From Actinomycetes bacterium (GTDB lineage: Bacteria > Actinomycetota > Acidimicrobiia > Acidimicrobiales > Acidimicrobiaceae), in NCBI GenBank assembly GCA_021785315.1, contig JAJYFX010000123.1, forward strand, positions 1 through 6,046: a stretch of DNA of 6,046 nt. Direction: 5' to 3'. The notes below the pieces were generated by a model. The model was given only the letters and a program-made list of their open reading frames with translations, searched no databases and had not been told where the DNA came from. This document shows positions 1-5,730 of the stretch, piece by piece (positions within the stretch are counted from its first letter, which is position 1; every line of letters starts with the position of its first letter). The translations under genes and the position numbers were made by a program.

Positions 1-449
1 CGAAGATGGCCGCTGTAGCTGGATGAGGTCTTTCGGCCTGTATCGGTAGCCTCAAAAGCGGGATGATCCCCAGCCTTGATCCTGGTCGCGGGGCATTTCC
101 TCGGCAGACCTGAGCTGAGACCTGCATCATCGCGGAATGCCACTGCGCGGTGTGCACCGCAGGTCCGCTTTGCAGTGCGCTTGCGTGCTCCTGCTTCAGC
201 TTCGTCAAGCATGCGACGCGTTGGTCCTCACACTAAATCCTTGCCCTCACGCTCGAATATTTCAAGCAATCGGATCCCGACCCGGCCTGCCGTGGCGGTC
301 CGAACTGTCATGTCTACTTGTAACTTTGCCTCTGCTCGAATGCCAAAAGCGACGAACATCTCAAAAATATCACTATTTAAATTCCGGCCCAAACGAATTG
401 GAGGAAGATTTACATCTTTTTGAAAAGAGGCCGTAGCAGTCGGTGGCCG
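1..449 (-). pseudogene. Interrupted coding-like frame, function unknown, runs off left edge
   Basis: On the minus strand one frame is open from just below a stop at 452-450 down to a TGA at 230-228, and then open again to the window edge. That is about 73 and 75 codons. Both halves have the purine-first (RNY) bias of real genes: by hand count about 70% purine first bases over 359-231 and about 64% over 227-3. The overlapping plus-strand frames translate into Arg/Ser/Pro-rich shadow-like protein. Possible starts are an ATG at 359-357 (43 residues to the TGA, ending EREGKDLV) and an ATG at 212-210 for the second half (begins MLDEAEAGARKR). Neither has a clear Shine-Dalgarno sequence. I do not recognise the product. 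It could be one gene broken by a nonsense mutation, two small adjacent genes, or chance. The composition supports former coding; the identity is unknown. Confidence 0.3.
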
Positions 450-760
450 CTAAAGGATCCGCCGAACTGGTTTCGCCGTCATTGGATAATGCTGGCGTCT
501 GGTGCCACGCCCAGGGTCTCATAGGTTTCCCTTTCGGATGGAATATTGAGATCTCAGAAAGAATCTTTTCTGTTTGGGCCGTGGTCCGCCTTTTTGGGGA
601 GCTTGCGTGAAAATGCCGTCTGCAGACAACCATACCCAACAAGAAATTAAAGGGAGCGCGTGGCGCATTTCGTAGGGTGCTGTGCATACACTTAGAAAGT
701 ATCGCCCATATCCTCTCGACGGTGGCAAGTCTGATGAATGCGGGCAGCCAGCTCAAAGAA
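450..760. other. Non-coding stretch upstream of the repressor gene
   Basis: I find no convincing gene here. A plus-strand frame from a GTG at 443 to a TGA at 608-610 (55 codons) is open, with AAAAGAGG 12 bases upstream, but it matches no family I know. Two small dyads lie side by side: the perfect palindrome TGAGATCTCA at 547-556, and CAGAAA/TTTCTG at 555-560 and 567-572. They are about 200 bases before the repressor start and could be operator or hairpin elements. I could not identify a credible -35/-10 pair or a DtxR-type box for the repressor gene. Confidence 0.3.
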
Positions 761-761
761 G

Positions 762-768
762 AGGAGGT
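762..768 (+). promoter_or_regulatory. Ribosome binding site setting a TTG start for the repressor
   Basis: AGGAGGT lies 6 bases before the TTG at 775-777. It is the only strong Shine-Dalgarno sequence near the 5' end of this frame. The frame also opens further upstream with an in-frame GTG at 682, but that would add 31 residues with no counterpart in DtxR proteins. Confidence 0.8.
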
Positions 769-774
769 GCAACT

Positions 775-1446
775 TTGGCGAGAACGGGCACTGACGGTTT
801 CCACCCGCCGATTGAGGAGTACCTCAAGGTAATCTACGAGCTCGAGGAAGAGGGAGTTCCAGTCATCCGCGCCCGCTTGGCCGAGCGGCTTGGCCATTCT
901 CCGCCTACGGTAACCGAAATGGTGACACGCCTAATTGATGACGGCTATCTCAAGGCAGACAGCCGCTTATTGCAAATGACCATTGAAGGTCATAGCCAGG
1001 CGGAGACCGTGGTGCGAAGACACAGATTGGCGGAGCGCCTCCTCGTTGACATTATTGGTATCGATTGGTATAAAGCGCATAAGGAAGCTGATCGCTGGGA
1101 GCACGTGATATCCGATGAAGTTGAGCCATTGCTTGTCGGCCTTCTTCACAATCCCCAATCCTGTCCGCATGGCAACCCAATCCCGGGTTCAGGCGGGGCG
1201 CAGCTCGATCTTCGCTCGCTTTCTACAGTAAAACCGGGTGACCGGATTCGGCTGAGGCGGATTGCCGAGTGTGTAGAGACTGACCTTGAAATGCTCATCT
1301 ACCTTGATACTCATGGTTTCCGGCCAGGAGCTGTGGCTGACGTCAGTGACCGGTCACCAGATGGCACGCTGACACTTAACGTGAATGGCGAAATGATCGC
1401 GCTCACTGAGACTATGTCTGCCAACCTGTACGTCGATGCGCCGTAG
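775..1446 (+). CDS. DtxR/MntR-family metal-dependent transcriptional repressor
   Basis: A cytoplasmic metal-sensing repressor of 223 residues, a normal length for three-domain DtxR/IdeR proteins. Numbering is from the TTG start, chosen for its AGGAGGT site. Residues about 10-70 are the winged helix (YELEEEG at 21-27, HTH around 33-55). About 71-138 are the dimerisation and metal domain (RRHRLAERLL, RWEHVISDEVE, GNPIPG). About 145-223 are the SH3-like/FeoA-type domain. Ancillary-site ligands are kept: H83, E87, H102 and E168 match DtxR H79, E83, H98 and E170, although DtxR Q173 is Leu here. In the primary site E109 and H110 match E105/H106, but DtxR Met10 is E15 and Cys102 is D106. Such oxygen ligands resemble manganese-sensing MntR, so Mn(II) is the inferred co-repressor. 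The family assignment is near certain and the metal is inference. No metal transporter is adjacent, so targets probably lie elsewhere. Confidence 0.95.
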   Translation: MARTGTDGFHPPIEEYLKVIYELEEEGVPVIRARLAERLGHSPPTVTEMVTRLIDDGYLKADSRLLQMTIEGHSQAETVVRRHRLAERLLVDIIGIDWYKAHKEADRWEHVISDEVEPLLVGLLHNPQSCPHGNPIPGSGGAQLDLRSLSTVKPGDRIRLRRIAECVETDLEMLIYLDTHGFRPGAVADVSDRSPDGTLTLNVNGEMIALTETMSANLYVDAP

Positions 1447-1453
1447 CAGACTG

Positions 1454-1651
1454 TCAGGCCACGCTTGCAGCACCTAGAGCAGTCGTTATGTCGAGCCAAA
1501 GGTTACCCGGCGCAAGATAGATTGCAAATCCAATTAAGAACAGACTTATGGTCGACGCCACCTGGCGGCATGGCCCGAGCATTCGCATCCCATAGAGCGC
1601 CATAATGGTGCGCTTGCGCGAGATTTGCGCTTCACTCGTTGCGGTCAACAC
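1454..1651 (-). CDS. Possible small single-span membrane protein, unknown function
   Basis: A 65-codon minus-strand frame starts at a GTG (1651) and ends 7 bases beyond the stop of the convergent repressor gene. The N-terminal third is polar and basic (SRKR at 11-14). About residues 31-49 form one hydrophobic helix (VASTISLFLIGFAIYLAPG), followed by a mildly hydrophobic C-terminus, as in a small inner-membrane protein. For: stop-to-stop packing with the neighbour and a sensible membrane profile. Against: no Shine-Dalgarno sequence near the GTG or near the alternative in-frame ATG (codon 17), and no family I recognise. It could be the relic of a larger gene or a chance frame. Confidence 0.3.
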   Translation of the reverse strand: MLTATSEAQISRKRTIMALYGMRMLGPCRQVASTISLFLIGFAIYLAPGNLWLDITTALGAASVA

Positions 1652-1672
1652 AGAGCGGTATCCAGCACAACG

Positions 1673-1753
1673 CTGCCATGAAGATTGTTTTGAGTTCGGA
1701 TTTCCAGGTAAATATTGTTAGCCACACCTGAAAAATTCACAGCTTCATGGCAG
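1673..1753. repeat. Nested inverted repeat, possible structured RNA leader
   Basis: CTGCCATGAAG (1673-1683) and CTTCATGGCAG (1743-1753) are an exact 11-bp inverted repeat with 59 bases between. Inside it, CAGGT (1705-1709) pairs with ACCTG (1726-1730). That stem extends outward past one C/A mismatch (1704/1731) through TTT/AAA and, with one bulge, toward GGA/TTC. The result is a hairpin within a hairpin. It could fold in RNA from either strand. In minus-strand transcripts it would sit about 20 bases before the GTG of the small ORF at 1651. I match it to no known riboswitch or RNA family. An 11-bp match at this distance is not impossible by chance. Confidence 0.4.
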
Positions 1754-1770
1754 GATAAAGAATCGGGGCA

Positions 1771-1791
1771 TAGTTTTCAAAGGGGAAACTA
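1771..1791. repeat. Short stem-loop or operator-like dyad
   Basis: TAGTTTTC (1771-1778) and GGAAACTA (1784-1791) pair over 8 positions, one of them a G-T wobble, around a 5-base loop. There is no T-run on either side, so it is not an intrinsic terminator. The symmetry and length fit a dimeric repressor site. It does not match the DtxR/IdeR consensus (TTAGGTTAG-type halves), so no regulator can be assigned. Confidence 0.25.
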
Positions 1792-2001
1792 AAACAGCTC
1801 TCGAGAGTTATCCTCAGGTCCTGTCCCGTCATGGCAAAGCTGGTGCATGGAGGCCTTGGAAGGGCCTACGCGAATAATCGCGGTTGACTCGACCTAGCAT
1901 CAGTCCAACCCATAGAGGATAAACGCGTTGACTGATATAACTGGCGTACTTGCCGCCTCTTGGGTTAGGCCACGATGTAAGCTTAAAGGCAGATTAGAAA
2001 C

Positions 2002-2009
2002 GAGGAGGG
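2002..2009 (+). promoter_or_regulatory. Ribosome binding site for the NfeD gene
   Basis: GAGGAGGG sits 4 bases before the GTG at 2014 and fixes that start. The frame is open only a few codons further upstream, to a TAA at 1984-1986, and offers no other normal start there. Confidence 0.75.
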
Positions 2010-2013
2010 CCTA

Positions 2014-2499
2014 GTGGTAGCGGCCTCATTGATCCTCTTGACAGCGATATTAGCGGCAGCGGCCTTGAGCCTCCACTTTGGTCCACACGGGCTAGTGGCG
2101 TCTGGTGTGATAGGGGTCGTTAGCTCCATAATCTTGATTTTGGACGCGCTGTTTCTTGCCGGAACCGCATCTCCTGAGTTATCGATATCACTTCTTGTTG
2201 TGGCTGTCGTAGTCTCAGCAGCCGTACTTTTCTTTGGAATTCGGGGAGTTAGGAACTTTAGAAGGCTGGCATCGGCAAGCCTGATGGGGAAGCTTTCCTA
2301 TGCCAGCGGCATCGCGGTCACTGATCTTACGCCGATGGGAACGGTGAAGGTTCTAGGTGAAACCTGGTCGGCAGAGTCGCTTTCAGGTGCAGTAAAGGCT
2401 GGAGTTGAGGTCTATGTCTCCGAGATCGAAGGGCTTCGTCTCAAAGTCTGGGCGAATCCGGAGCTTTCGCAAAACATCGAGCAGGAGAAGAGGGCATGA
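2014..2499 (+). CDS. Short NfeD-family membrane protein, slipin partner
   Basis: A 161-residue membrane protein from a GTG start. Three hydrophobic stretches (about 2-20, 27-49 and 57-76) are followed by a basic turn (RGVRNFRR, 77-84). The cytoplasmic NfeD OB-fold domain spans about 92-146, with its signature pattern: GIAVTDLTPMGTVKVLGE, then WSAES, then an EIEGLRLKV ending. This is the compact NfeD type. It lacks the N-terminal ClpP-like serine protease domain of the long, stomatin-cleaving NfeD form. Its reading frame overlaps the slipin start by four bases (ATGA), so the two are translationally coupled. In this family the OB-fold is thought to support SPFH protein assemblies in membrane microdomains; that role is known from relatives and inferred here. 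Confidence 0.88.
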   Translation: MVAASLILLTAILAAAALSLHFGPHGLVASGVIGVVSSIILILDALFLAGTASPELSISLLVVAVVVSAAVLFFGIRGVRNFRRLASASLMGKLSYASGIAVTDLTPMGTVKVLGETWSAESLSGAVKAGVEVYVSEIEGLRLKVWANPELSQNIEQEKRA

Positions 2500-3521
2500 C
2501 CGTCATTTTGGGGATAGTGATAGCGGTACTCGCAGTTATTGTTTTGGCGGCATCCAGATCAGTTCGAATCATCCGGGAGTACCAAAGGGTAGTACTCTTC
2601 CGGCTTGGACGTGCGATAGGAGCCAAAGGTCCCGGGCTCATATTCATTAATCCGGTCACTGACAGGATATCGCTTGTTGATTTGCGCGAACTCTTCCTGG
2701 AGATTCCGCATCAGACGGCAATCACGAGAGATAATGCGTCGATCTCGATCGATTTCATCATGTTTTACAAAGTTCTCGATCCGGTCATGTCAGTTGTGCA
2801 GGTGAGGGACTTTTCCGGTGCCGCCCTGAACATTGCCTCCACCACTTTGCGCAGCGTGGTTGGCGAGATGAGCCTTGACGACGTTCTTTCAAAGCGCGAG
2901 GATATGAATTACGCTCTAAGAACCAAGCTTGATGACGTTACGGAGCGCTGGGGCGTCAAAGTGACCAATGTTGAGGTCAGGGAGATCAATCCTCCGCCAG
3001 GCGTTCAAGACGCGATGACCAGGCAGATGTCGGCTGAGCGGACACGGCGGGCGGTGGTCACAGAGTCGGAGGGACAACGGCAGGCGGCGATCACTGTGGC
3101 GGAAGGCCAGAAGCAGTCGGCAATCCTGGCTGCCGAGGGTGAGCGCCAAGCTGCAATCCTGGCTGCCGAGGGTGAGCGCCAAGCAGCAGTGCTGCGCGCC
3201 CAGGGGCTTGCCGGAGCACTCGATGCAATGACGGTGTCTGCCGCCGGCGCCGGTCCTAACACAATGGTACTGCAGTACCTGGATGCTCTCAGACAGATGG
3301 CAAGCGCTCCGTCAACCAAGTTCGTTCTGCCGTTTGAACTTACCAACCTTGTTGCCGGCGTAAGGAGTCTGGCCGAACAGTTTTCCGCTTCGAGCCCAAA
3401 TGTACGGGGTTCTATGATGGTAAATAATGGCGATGTTATAGATCCTTCTGTCGATTTGCTATCCAAGGCTAATTTCGCTGAGGAAACGGATACCGACAAA
3501 AGGCCCGAAGGCGTCTCCTAA
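2496..3521 (+). CDS. Slipin/stomatin-like SPFH membrane protein
   Basis: A 341-residue stomatin homologue. A short N-terminal membrane anchor (about 2-19) is followed by the slipin hallmark IIREYQRVVLFRLGR (25-39), then GPGLIFINP and the SPFH/PHB domain (to about 185). A hendecad coiled coil follows at about 187-241, with five 11-residue units of the form A-I-L-A-A-E-G-E-R-Q-A. The C-terminal oligomerisation region contains STKFVLPFEL, as in other slipins. The start ATG overlaps the NfeD stop as ATGA, with AGGAG 8 bases upstream (2483-2487). Such proteins form large rings or scaffolds in the inner membrane with NfeD partners and influence membrane organisation or proteolysis. The last 40 or so residues are polar, acidic and probably disordered. 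Two coiled-coil units are almost identical in DNA, suggesting a recent duplication. Confidence 0.93.
   Translation: MTVILGIVIAVLAVIVLAASRSVRIIREYQRVVLFRLGRAIGAKGPGLIFINPVTDRISLVDLRELFLEIPHQTAITRDNASISIDFIMFYKVLDPVMSVVQVRDFSGAALNIASTTLRSVVGEMSLDDVLSKREDMNYALRTKLDDVTERWGVKVTNVEVREINPPPGVQDAMTRQMSAERTRRAVVTESEGQRQAAITVAEGQKQSAILAAEGERQAAILAAEGERQAAVLRAQGLAGALDAMTVSAAGAGPNTMVLQYLDALRQMASAPSTKFVLPFELTNLVAGVRSLAEQFSASSPNVRGSMMVNNGDVIDPSVDLLSKANFAEETDTDKRPEGVS
3120..3185 (+). repeat. 33-bp tandem duplication inside the slipin coiled coil
   Basis: Two adjacent 33-base units (3120-3152 and 3153-3185) match at 32 of 33 positions; the only difference is the last base (GCT versus GCA, both Ala). Each encodes the same 11 residues, AILAAEGERQA (residues 209-219 and 220-230). 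Neighbouring hendecads at 3054-3086, 3087-3119 and 3186-3218 are related in protein but clearly diverged in DNA. This pair is therefore probably a recent slippage duplication that lengthens the helix by exactly one hendecad. Confidence 0.9.
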
Positions 3522-3546
3522 CTCTTGGGCAGCTGATCTCATGCGA

Positions 3547-3616
3547 CACCGGCTTTCGATCGGTGACTGATTTCGTGGAGACTCCACGAGACCGGGGAGA
3601 CCAGGGTGAACTGGTC
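3547..3616 (+). terminator. Three consecutive hairpins after the NfeD-slipin operon
   Basis: Beginning 26 bases after the slipin stop, three stem-loops follow each other: CACCG/CGGTG (3547-3551 with 3561-3565, loop 9), TCGTGGA/TCCACGA (3573-3579 with 3583-3589, loop 3) and GACCAG/CTGGTC (3599-3604 with 3611-3616, loop 6). None has a downstream T-run. Actinobacterial transcripts often end at hairpins without a T-run, so a terminator or 3'-end stabilising role is plausible but unproven. Confidence 0.35.
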
Positions 3617-3878
3617 CGGGAATGATCACCATTACCGCTGGGCAGCGCAGTTCCTGTCGAGGAGGACGCAGGCCTCGTCATAATCTTGGACGGGTGCCGC
3701 TGTTTCAAGGCAAGTTACACCGGCCGTCGACCTGTCGCCAGGCGTGGGAGGACGGTTGGGAGAAGAAGTTTAATTTCCCTCTGCCATCAGCACCTTTGGG
3801 GCTCGGGCTTTTTACTCTCCGAAGAGCAATGATTTCGCTGTGCCCAACGAAGACTCCATGAAGCTTTTAATCTTAACG
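3617..3878. other. Non-coding gap between slipin and MFS genes
   Basis: Frames of up to about 79 codons are open here, but they lack purine-first coding bias, ribosome sites and recognisable motifs. I read no gene in this stretch. An AAGCTTT word at 3861-3867 recurs at 3892-3898 around the MFS promoter. Confidence 0.4.
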
Positions 3879-3906
3879 TTGACGTTGAGGTAAGCTTTGA
3901 TATAGA
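3879..3906 (+). promoter_or_regulatory. Probable sigma70-type promoter of the MFS gene
   Basis: TTGACG (3879-3884) and TATAGA (3901-3906) are separated by 16 bases, a near-consensus housekeeping promoter. It would start transcription near 3913 and leave a leader of about 46 bases before the TTG start. The -35 lies in a small tandem repeat (CGTTGA twice, 3877-3888). AAGCTTT occurs at 3861-3867 and inside the spacer at 3892-3898, 31 bases apart, a layout that could serve a repressor. Binding is inference. Confidence 0.55.
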
Positions 3907-3944
3907 AGTGATGGATTTTCGACTCTAAGTGTAGGCATTACGGC

Positions 3945-3951
3945 AGGGAGG
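3945..3951 (+). promoter_or_regulatory. Ribosome binding site for the MFS gene (TTG start)
   Basis: AGGGAGG lies 7 bases before the TTG at 3959-3961 and supports that unusual start. The resulting N-terminal tail before helix 1 is of normal length for the family. Confidence 0.75.
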
Positions 3952-3958
3952 CATTGGA

Positions 3959-5707
3959 TTGGGCAGTGAATTGATTTCAGAGCGTGTTGGTGATCATCGA
4001 GTTGGCAAGCCCAAGATTCAATACAAATGGATCGCACTTTCGAATACCACTATTGCCGTCTTTTTAGCGATGATAAATTCCTCAATTATGTTGATTGCCT
4101 TGCCGGATATCTTCCGCGGCATCCATTTGGATCCTTTGATCCCGGGCAATACCACCTACTTGCTCTGGCTATTGATGGGTTTCATGGTGGTTACCGCGGT
4201 GTTGGTGGTGAGCTTTGGCCGGATTGGCGACATGTTTGGCAGAGTGAAGATCTTCAACCTCGGTTTTGTGGTCTTCACGACATTTTCGATTTTGCTCTCA
4301 ATAACCTGGATGACCGGCACTTCGGCGGCGCTGTGGCTTATTGTGATGCGAATTCTCCAGGGAATCGGCGGTGCTTTGCTATTTGCAAACTCCTCGGCAA
4401 TTCTTACTGACGCCTTTCCGCACAATGAACGCGGCCTTGCGCTGGGAATCAACAATGTTGCAGCCATAGGCGGAGCGTTTGTGGGGCTGATTCTAGGAGG
4501 GGTTCTTGGACCGCTCAACTGGCACCTGGTTTTCGTCGTTTCCGTGCCCTTCGGAGTGCTTGGGACGGTCTGGTCATATTGGAAGCTTGAGGATCGTGGA
4601 ACCCGCAGTCCCTCGAGCATTGACTGGTGGGGAAACCTAACCTTTGCCATTGGCCTCATATCAGTGCTGGTGGGCATCACGTACGGAATAATGCCTCATG
4701 GAGGCCAGACTATGGGATGGTCAAGTCCTTTTGTTCTGACAACGATCATTGGAGGGGTAGTAATTCTTGTGGTCTTTGGAGTCATCGAGACCAAGGTTGA
4801 AAATCCAATGTTCCATCTTTCGCTCTTTCGCATCAGGGCTTTCGCAGCTGGAAACTTGGCTAATCTTCTTGCCTCTCTGGGGCGTGGTGGAATGATGTTC
4901 ATAGTCATCATTTGGCTGCAAGGGATCTGGCTTCCGCTGCATGGGTACAGTTTCTCCGTCACCCCGCTCTGGGCTGGCATTTACATGCTGCCGCTGACGT
5001 TAGGATTCTTGGTTGCCGGCCCGGTCTCGGGATACCTTTCAGACCGTTTTGGCTCCAGGATATTCTCAACCAGCGGAATGGGTCTCGCCGCAGTCAGCTT
5101 CTTCCTGTTAACGCTGCTGCCAATCAATTTTTCCTACGTCTGGTTTGCATTGCTGCTGGCAACGAACGGCATCGCGATGGGTATGTTTTCCTCGCCGAAC
5201 TGGGCGGGAATCATGAACAGCCTTCCGCCAGCCCAACGTGGCGCCGGTGCCGGAATGGTTGCAACATTCCAGAACTCGGCAATGGTCTTGTCGATCGGTG
5301 TATTTTTCACTTTGGTCATTACCGGCCTCGCCTCGAGCCTTCCAGGCGCAGTTTTTGGAGGCTTGGTGCAACAGGGCGTTCCGGCTGGCGTTGCCACATC
5401 TATTTCACATTTGCCCCCGACGGCGACGCTCTTTTCGGCATTTCTCGGATACAACCCTATGAAGACGCTGTTAGGGCCTACTCTTGGGCATCTAACGGCC
5501 GCCAAGGGGGCATATCTGACCGGCAAATCGTTCTTCCCTCACTTGATTGCTTCGGCCTTTAACAAGGGACTTGACAGGGCATTTTATTTCGCGTTTGCGT
5601 CTTCTGTGGTTGCCTGTGTTGTCTCGGCGCTACGGGGAGGCAAGTACCATCACATTGAAGCTTCTGCACCTGAGATCGACGTCGACGACGCTGTGGCGGC
5701 CCGCTGA
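3959..5707 (+). CDS. DHA2-type MFS transporter, 14 membrane segments
   Basis: A 582-residue inner-membrane transporter of the EmrB/QacA (DHA2) drug:proton antiporter type, with about 14 hydrophobic helices by eye. Helix 1 spans about 25-49 and ends in ALPDIF. Motif A in the helix 2-3 loop is GRIGDMFGR (87-95). Motif B is R131[10 protein letters not shown] in helix 4. Motif C is the Gly-rich [10 protein letters not shown] (176-185) followed by [11 protein letters not shown] second motif-A-like [10 protein letters not shown] (about 358-367) sits between helices 10 and 11, so both halves are complete. A large loop of roughly 460-540 precedes the last helix, and the protein ends shortly after LRGGKYHH. 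At the usual helix-1 Asp of DHA2 proteins there is Asn (N40). The gene has its own promoter and a hairpin after its stop, so it looks monocistronic. Expected role is proton-driven efflux; the substrate cannot be read from sequence and no adjacent regulator helps. Confidence 0.92.
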   Translation: MGSELISERVGDHRVGKPKIQYKWIALSNTTIAVFLAMINSSIMLIALPDIFRGIHLDPLIPGNTTYLLWLLMGFMVVTAVLVVSFGRIGDMFGRVKIFNLGFVVFTTFSILLSITWMTGTSAALWLIVMRILQGIGGALLFANSSAILTDAFPHNERGLALGINNVAAIGGAFVGLILGGVLGPLNWHLVFVVSVPFGVLGTVWSYWKLEDRGTRSPSSIDWWGNLTFAIGLISVLVGITYGIMPHGGQTMGWSSPFVLTTIIGGVVILVVFGVIETKVENPMFHLSLFRIRAFAAGNLANLLASLGRGGMMFIVIIWLQGIWLPLHGYSFSVTPLWAGIYMLPLTLGFLVAGPVSGYLSDRFGSRIFSTSGMGLAAVSFFLLTLLPINFSYVWFALLLATNGIAMGMFSSPNWAGIMNSLPPAQRGAGAGMVATFQNSAMVLSIGVFFTLVITGLASSLPGAVFGGLVQQGVPAGVATSISHLPPTATLFSAFLGYNPMKTLLGPTLGHLTAAKGAYLTGKSFFPHLIASAFNKGLDRAFYFAFASSVVACVVSALRGGKYHHIEASAPEIDVDDAVAAR

Positions 5708-5730
5708 CAAAGGTCTGAGATCTGGCGTGA

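Larger units (their letters stand above)
1652..2001. other. Intergenic region rich in inverted repeats
   Basis: No gene is visible in this 350-base stretch; the only ATG-started frames are under 20 codons and lack ribosome sites. It holds the nested dyad at 1673-1753, the stem-loop at 1771-1791 and the perfect palindrome CTCTCGAGAG at 1798-1807. The heptamer GTTGACT occurs twice (1883-1889 and 1927-1933, 44 bases apart). Either copy could supply a -35 for the NfeD-slipin transcript, but neither has a good -10 at the right distance, so I do not call a promoter. Confidence 0.4.

Noticed and set aside
76..436. Two plus-strand open frames of about 115 and 99 codons
   Set aside because: Translations are Arg/Ser/Pro-rich with no motifs or ribosome sites, and the minus strand has much stronger coding bias over the same bases.
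443..610. 55-codon plus-strand frame from a GTG
   Set aside because: Slight coding bias but a poorly spaced ribosome site and no family match; not enough to call a gene.
682..774. Upstream GTG start adding 31 residues to the repressor
   Set aside because: No ribosome site there and the extra residues have no counterpart in DtxR proteins; the TTG at 775 has a near-ideal one.
373..897. 174-codon minus-strand frame reaching into the repressor gene
   Set aside because: It overlaps the conserved N-terminus of the DtxR protein, has no recognisable domain and looks like a shadow frame.
1715..1735. Possible DtxR/IdeR box around GTTAGCCACACCTGAA
   Set aside because: Only scattered matches to the 19-bp consensus and poor symmetry; its ACCTG arm is better explained by the nested hairpin.
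1851..1867. AGGCC/GGCCT 5-bp hairpin
   Set aside because: Too short, no T-run, expected by chance.
2916..3499. Minus-strand frames opposite the slipin gene with repeated peptide
   Set aside because: The repeats simply mirror the 33-bp coiled-coil duplication; these are shadow frames.
3622..3861. 79-codon plus-strand frame between slipin and MFS
   Set aside because: Purine-first bias is below half, there is no ribosome site and no motif.
4027..5562. Several frames on both strands inside the MFS gene
   Set aside because: All overlap a complete, motif-bearing transporter frame and have shadow-like composition.
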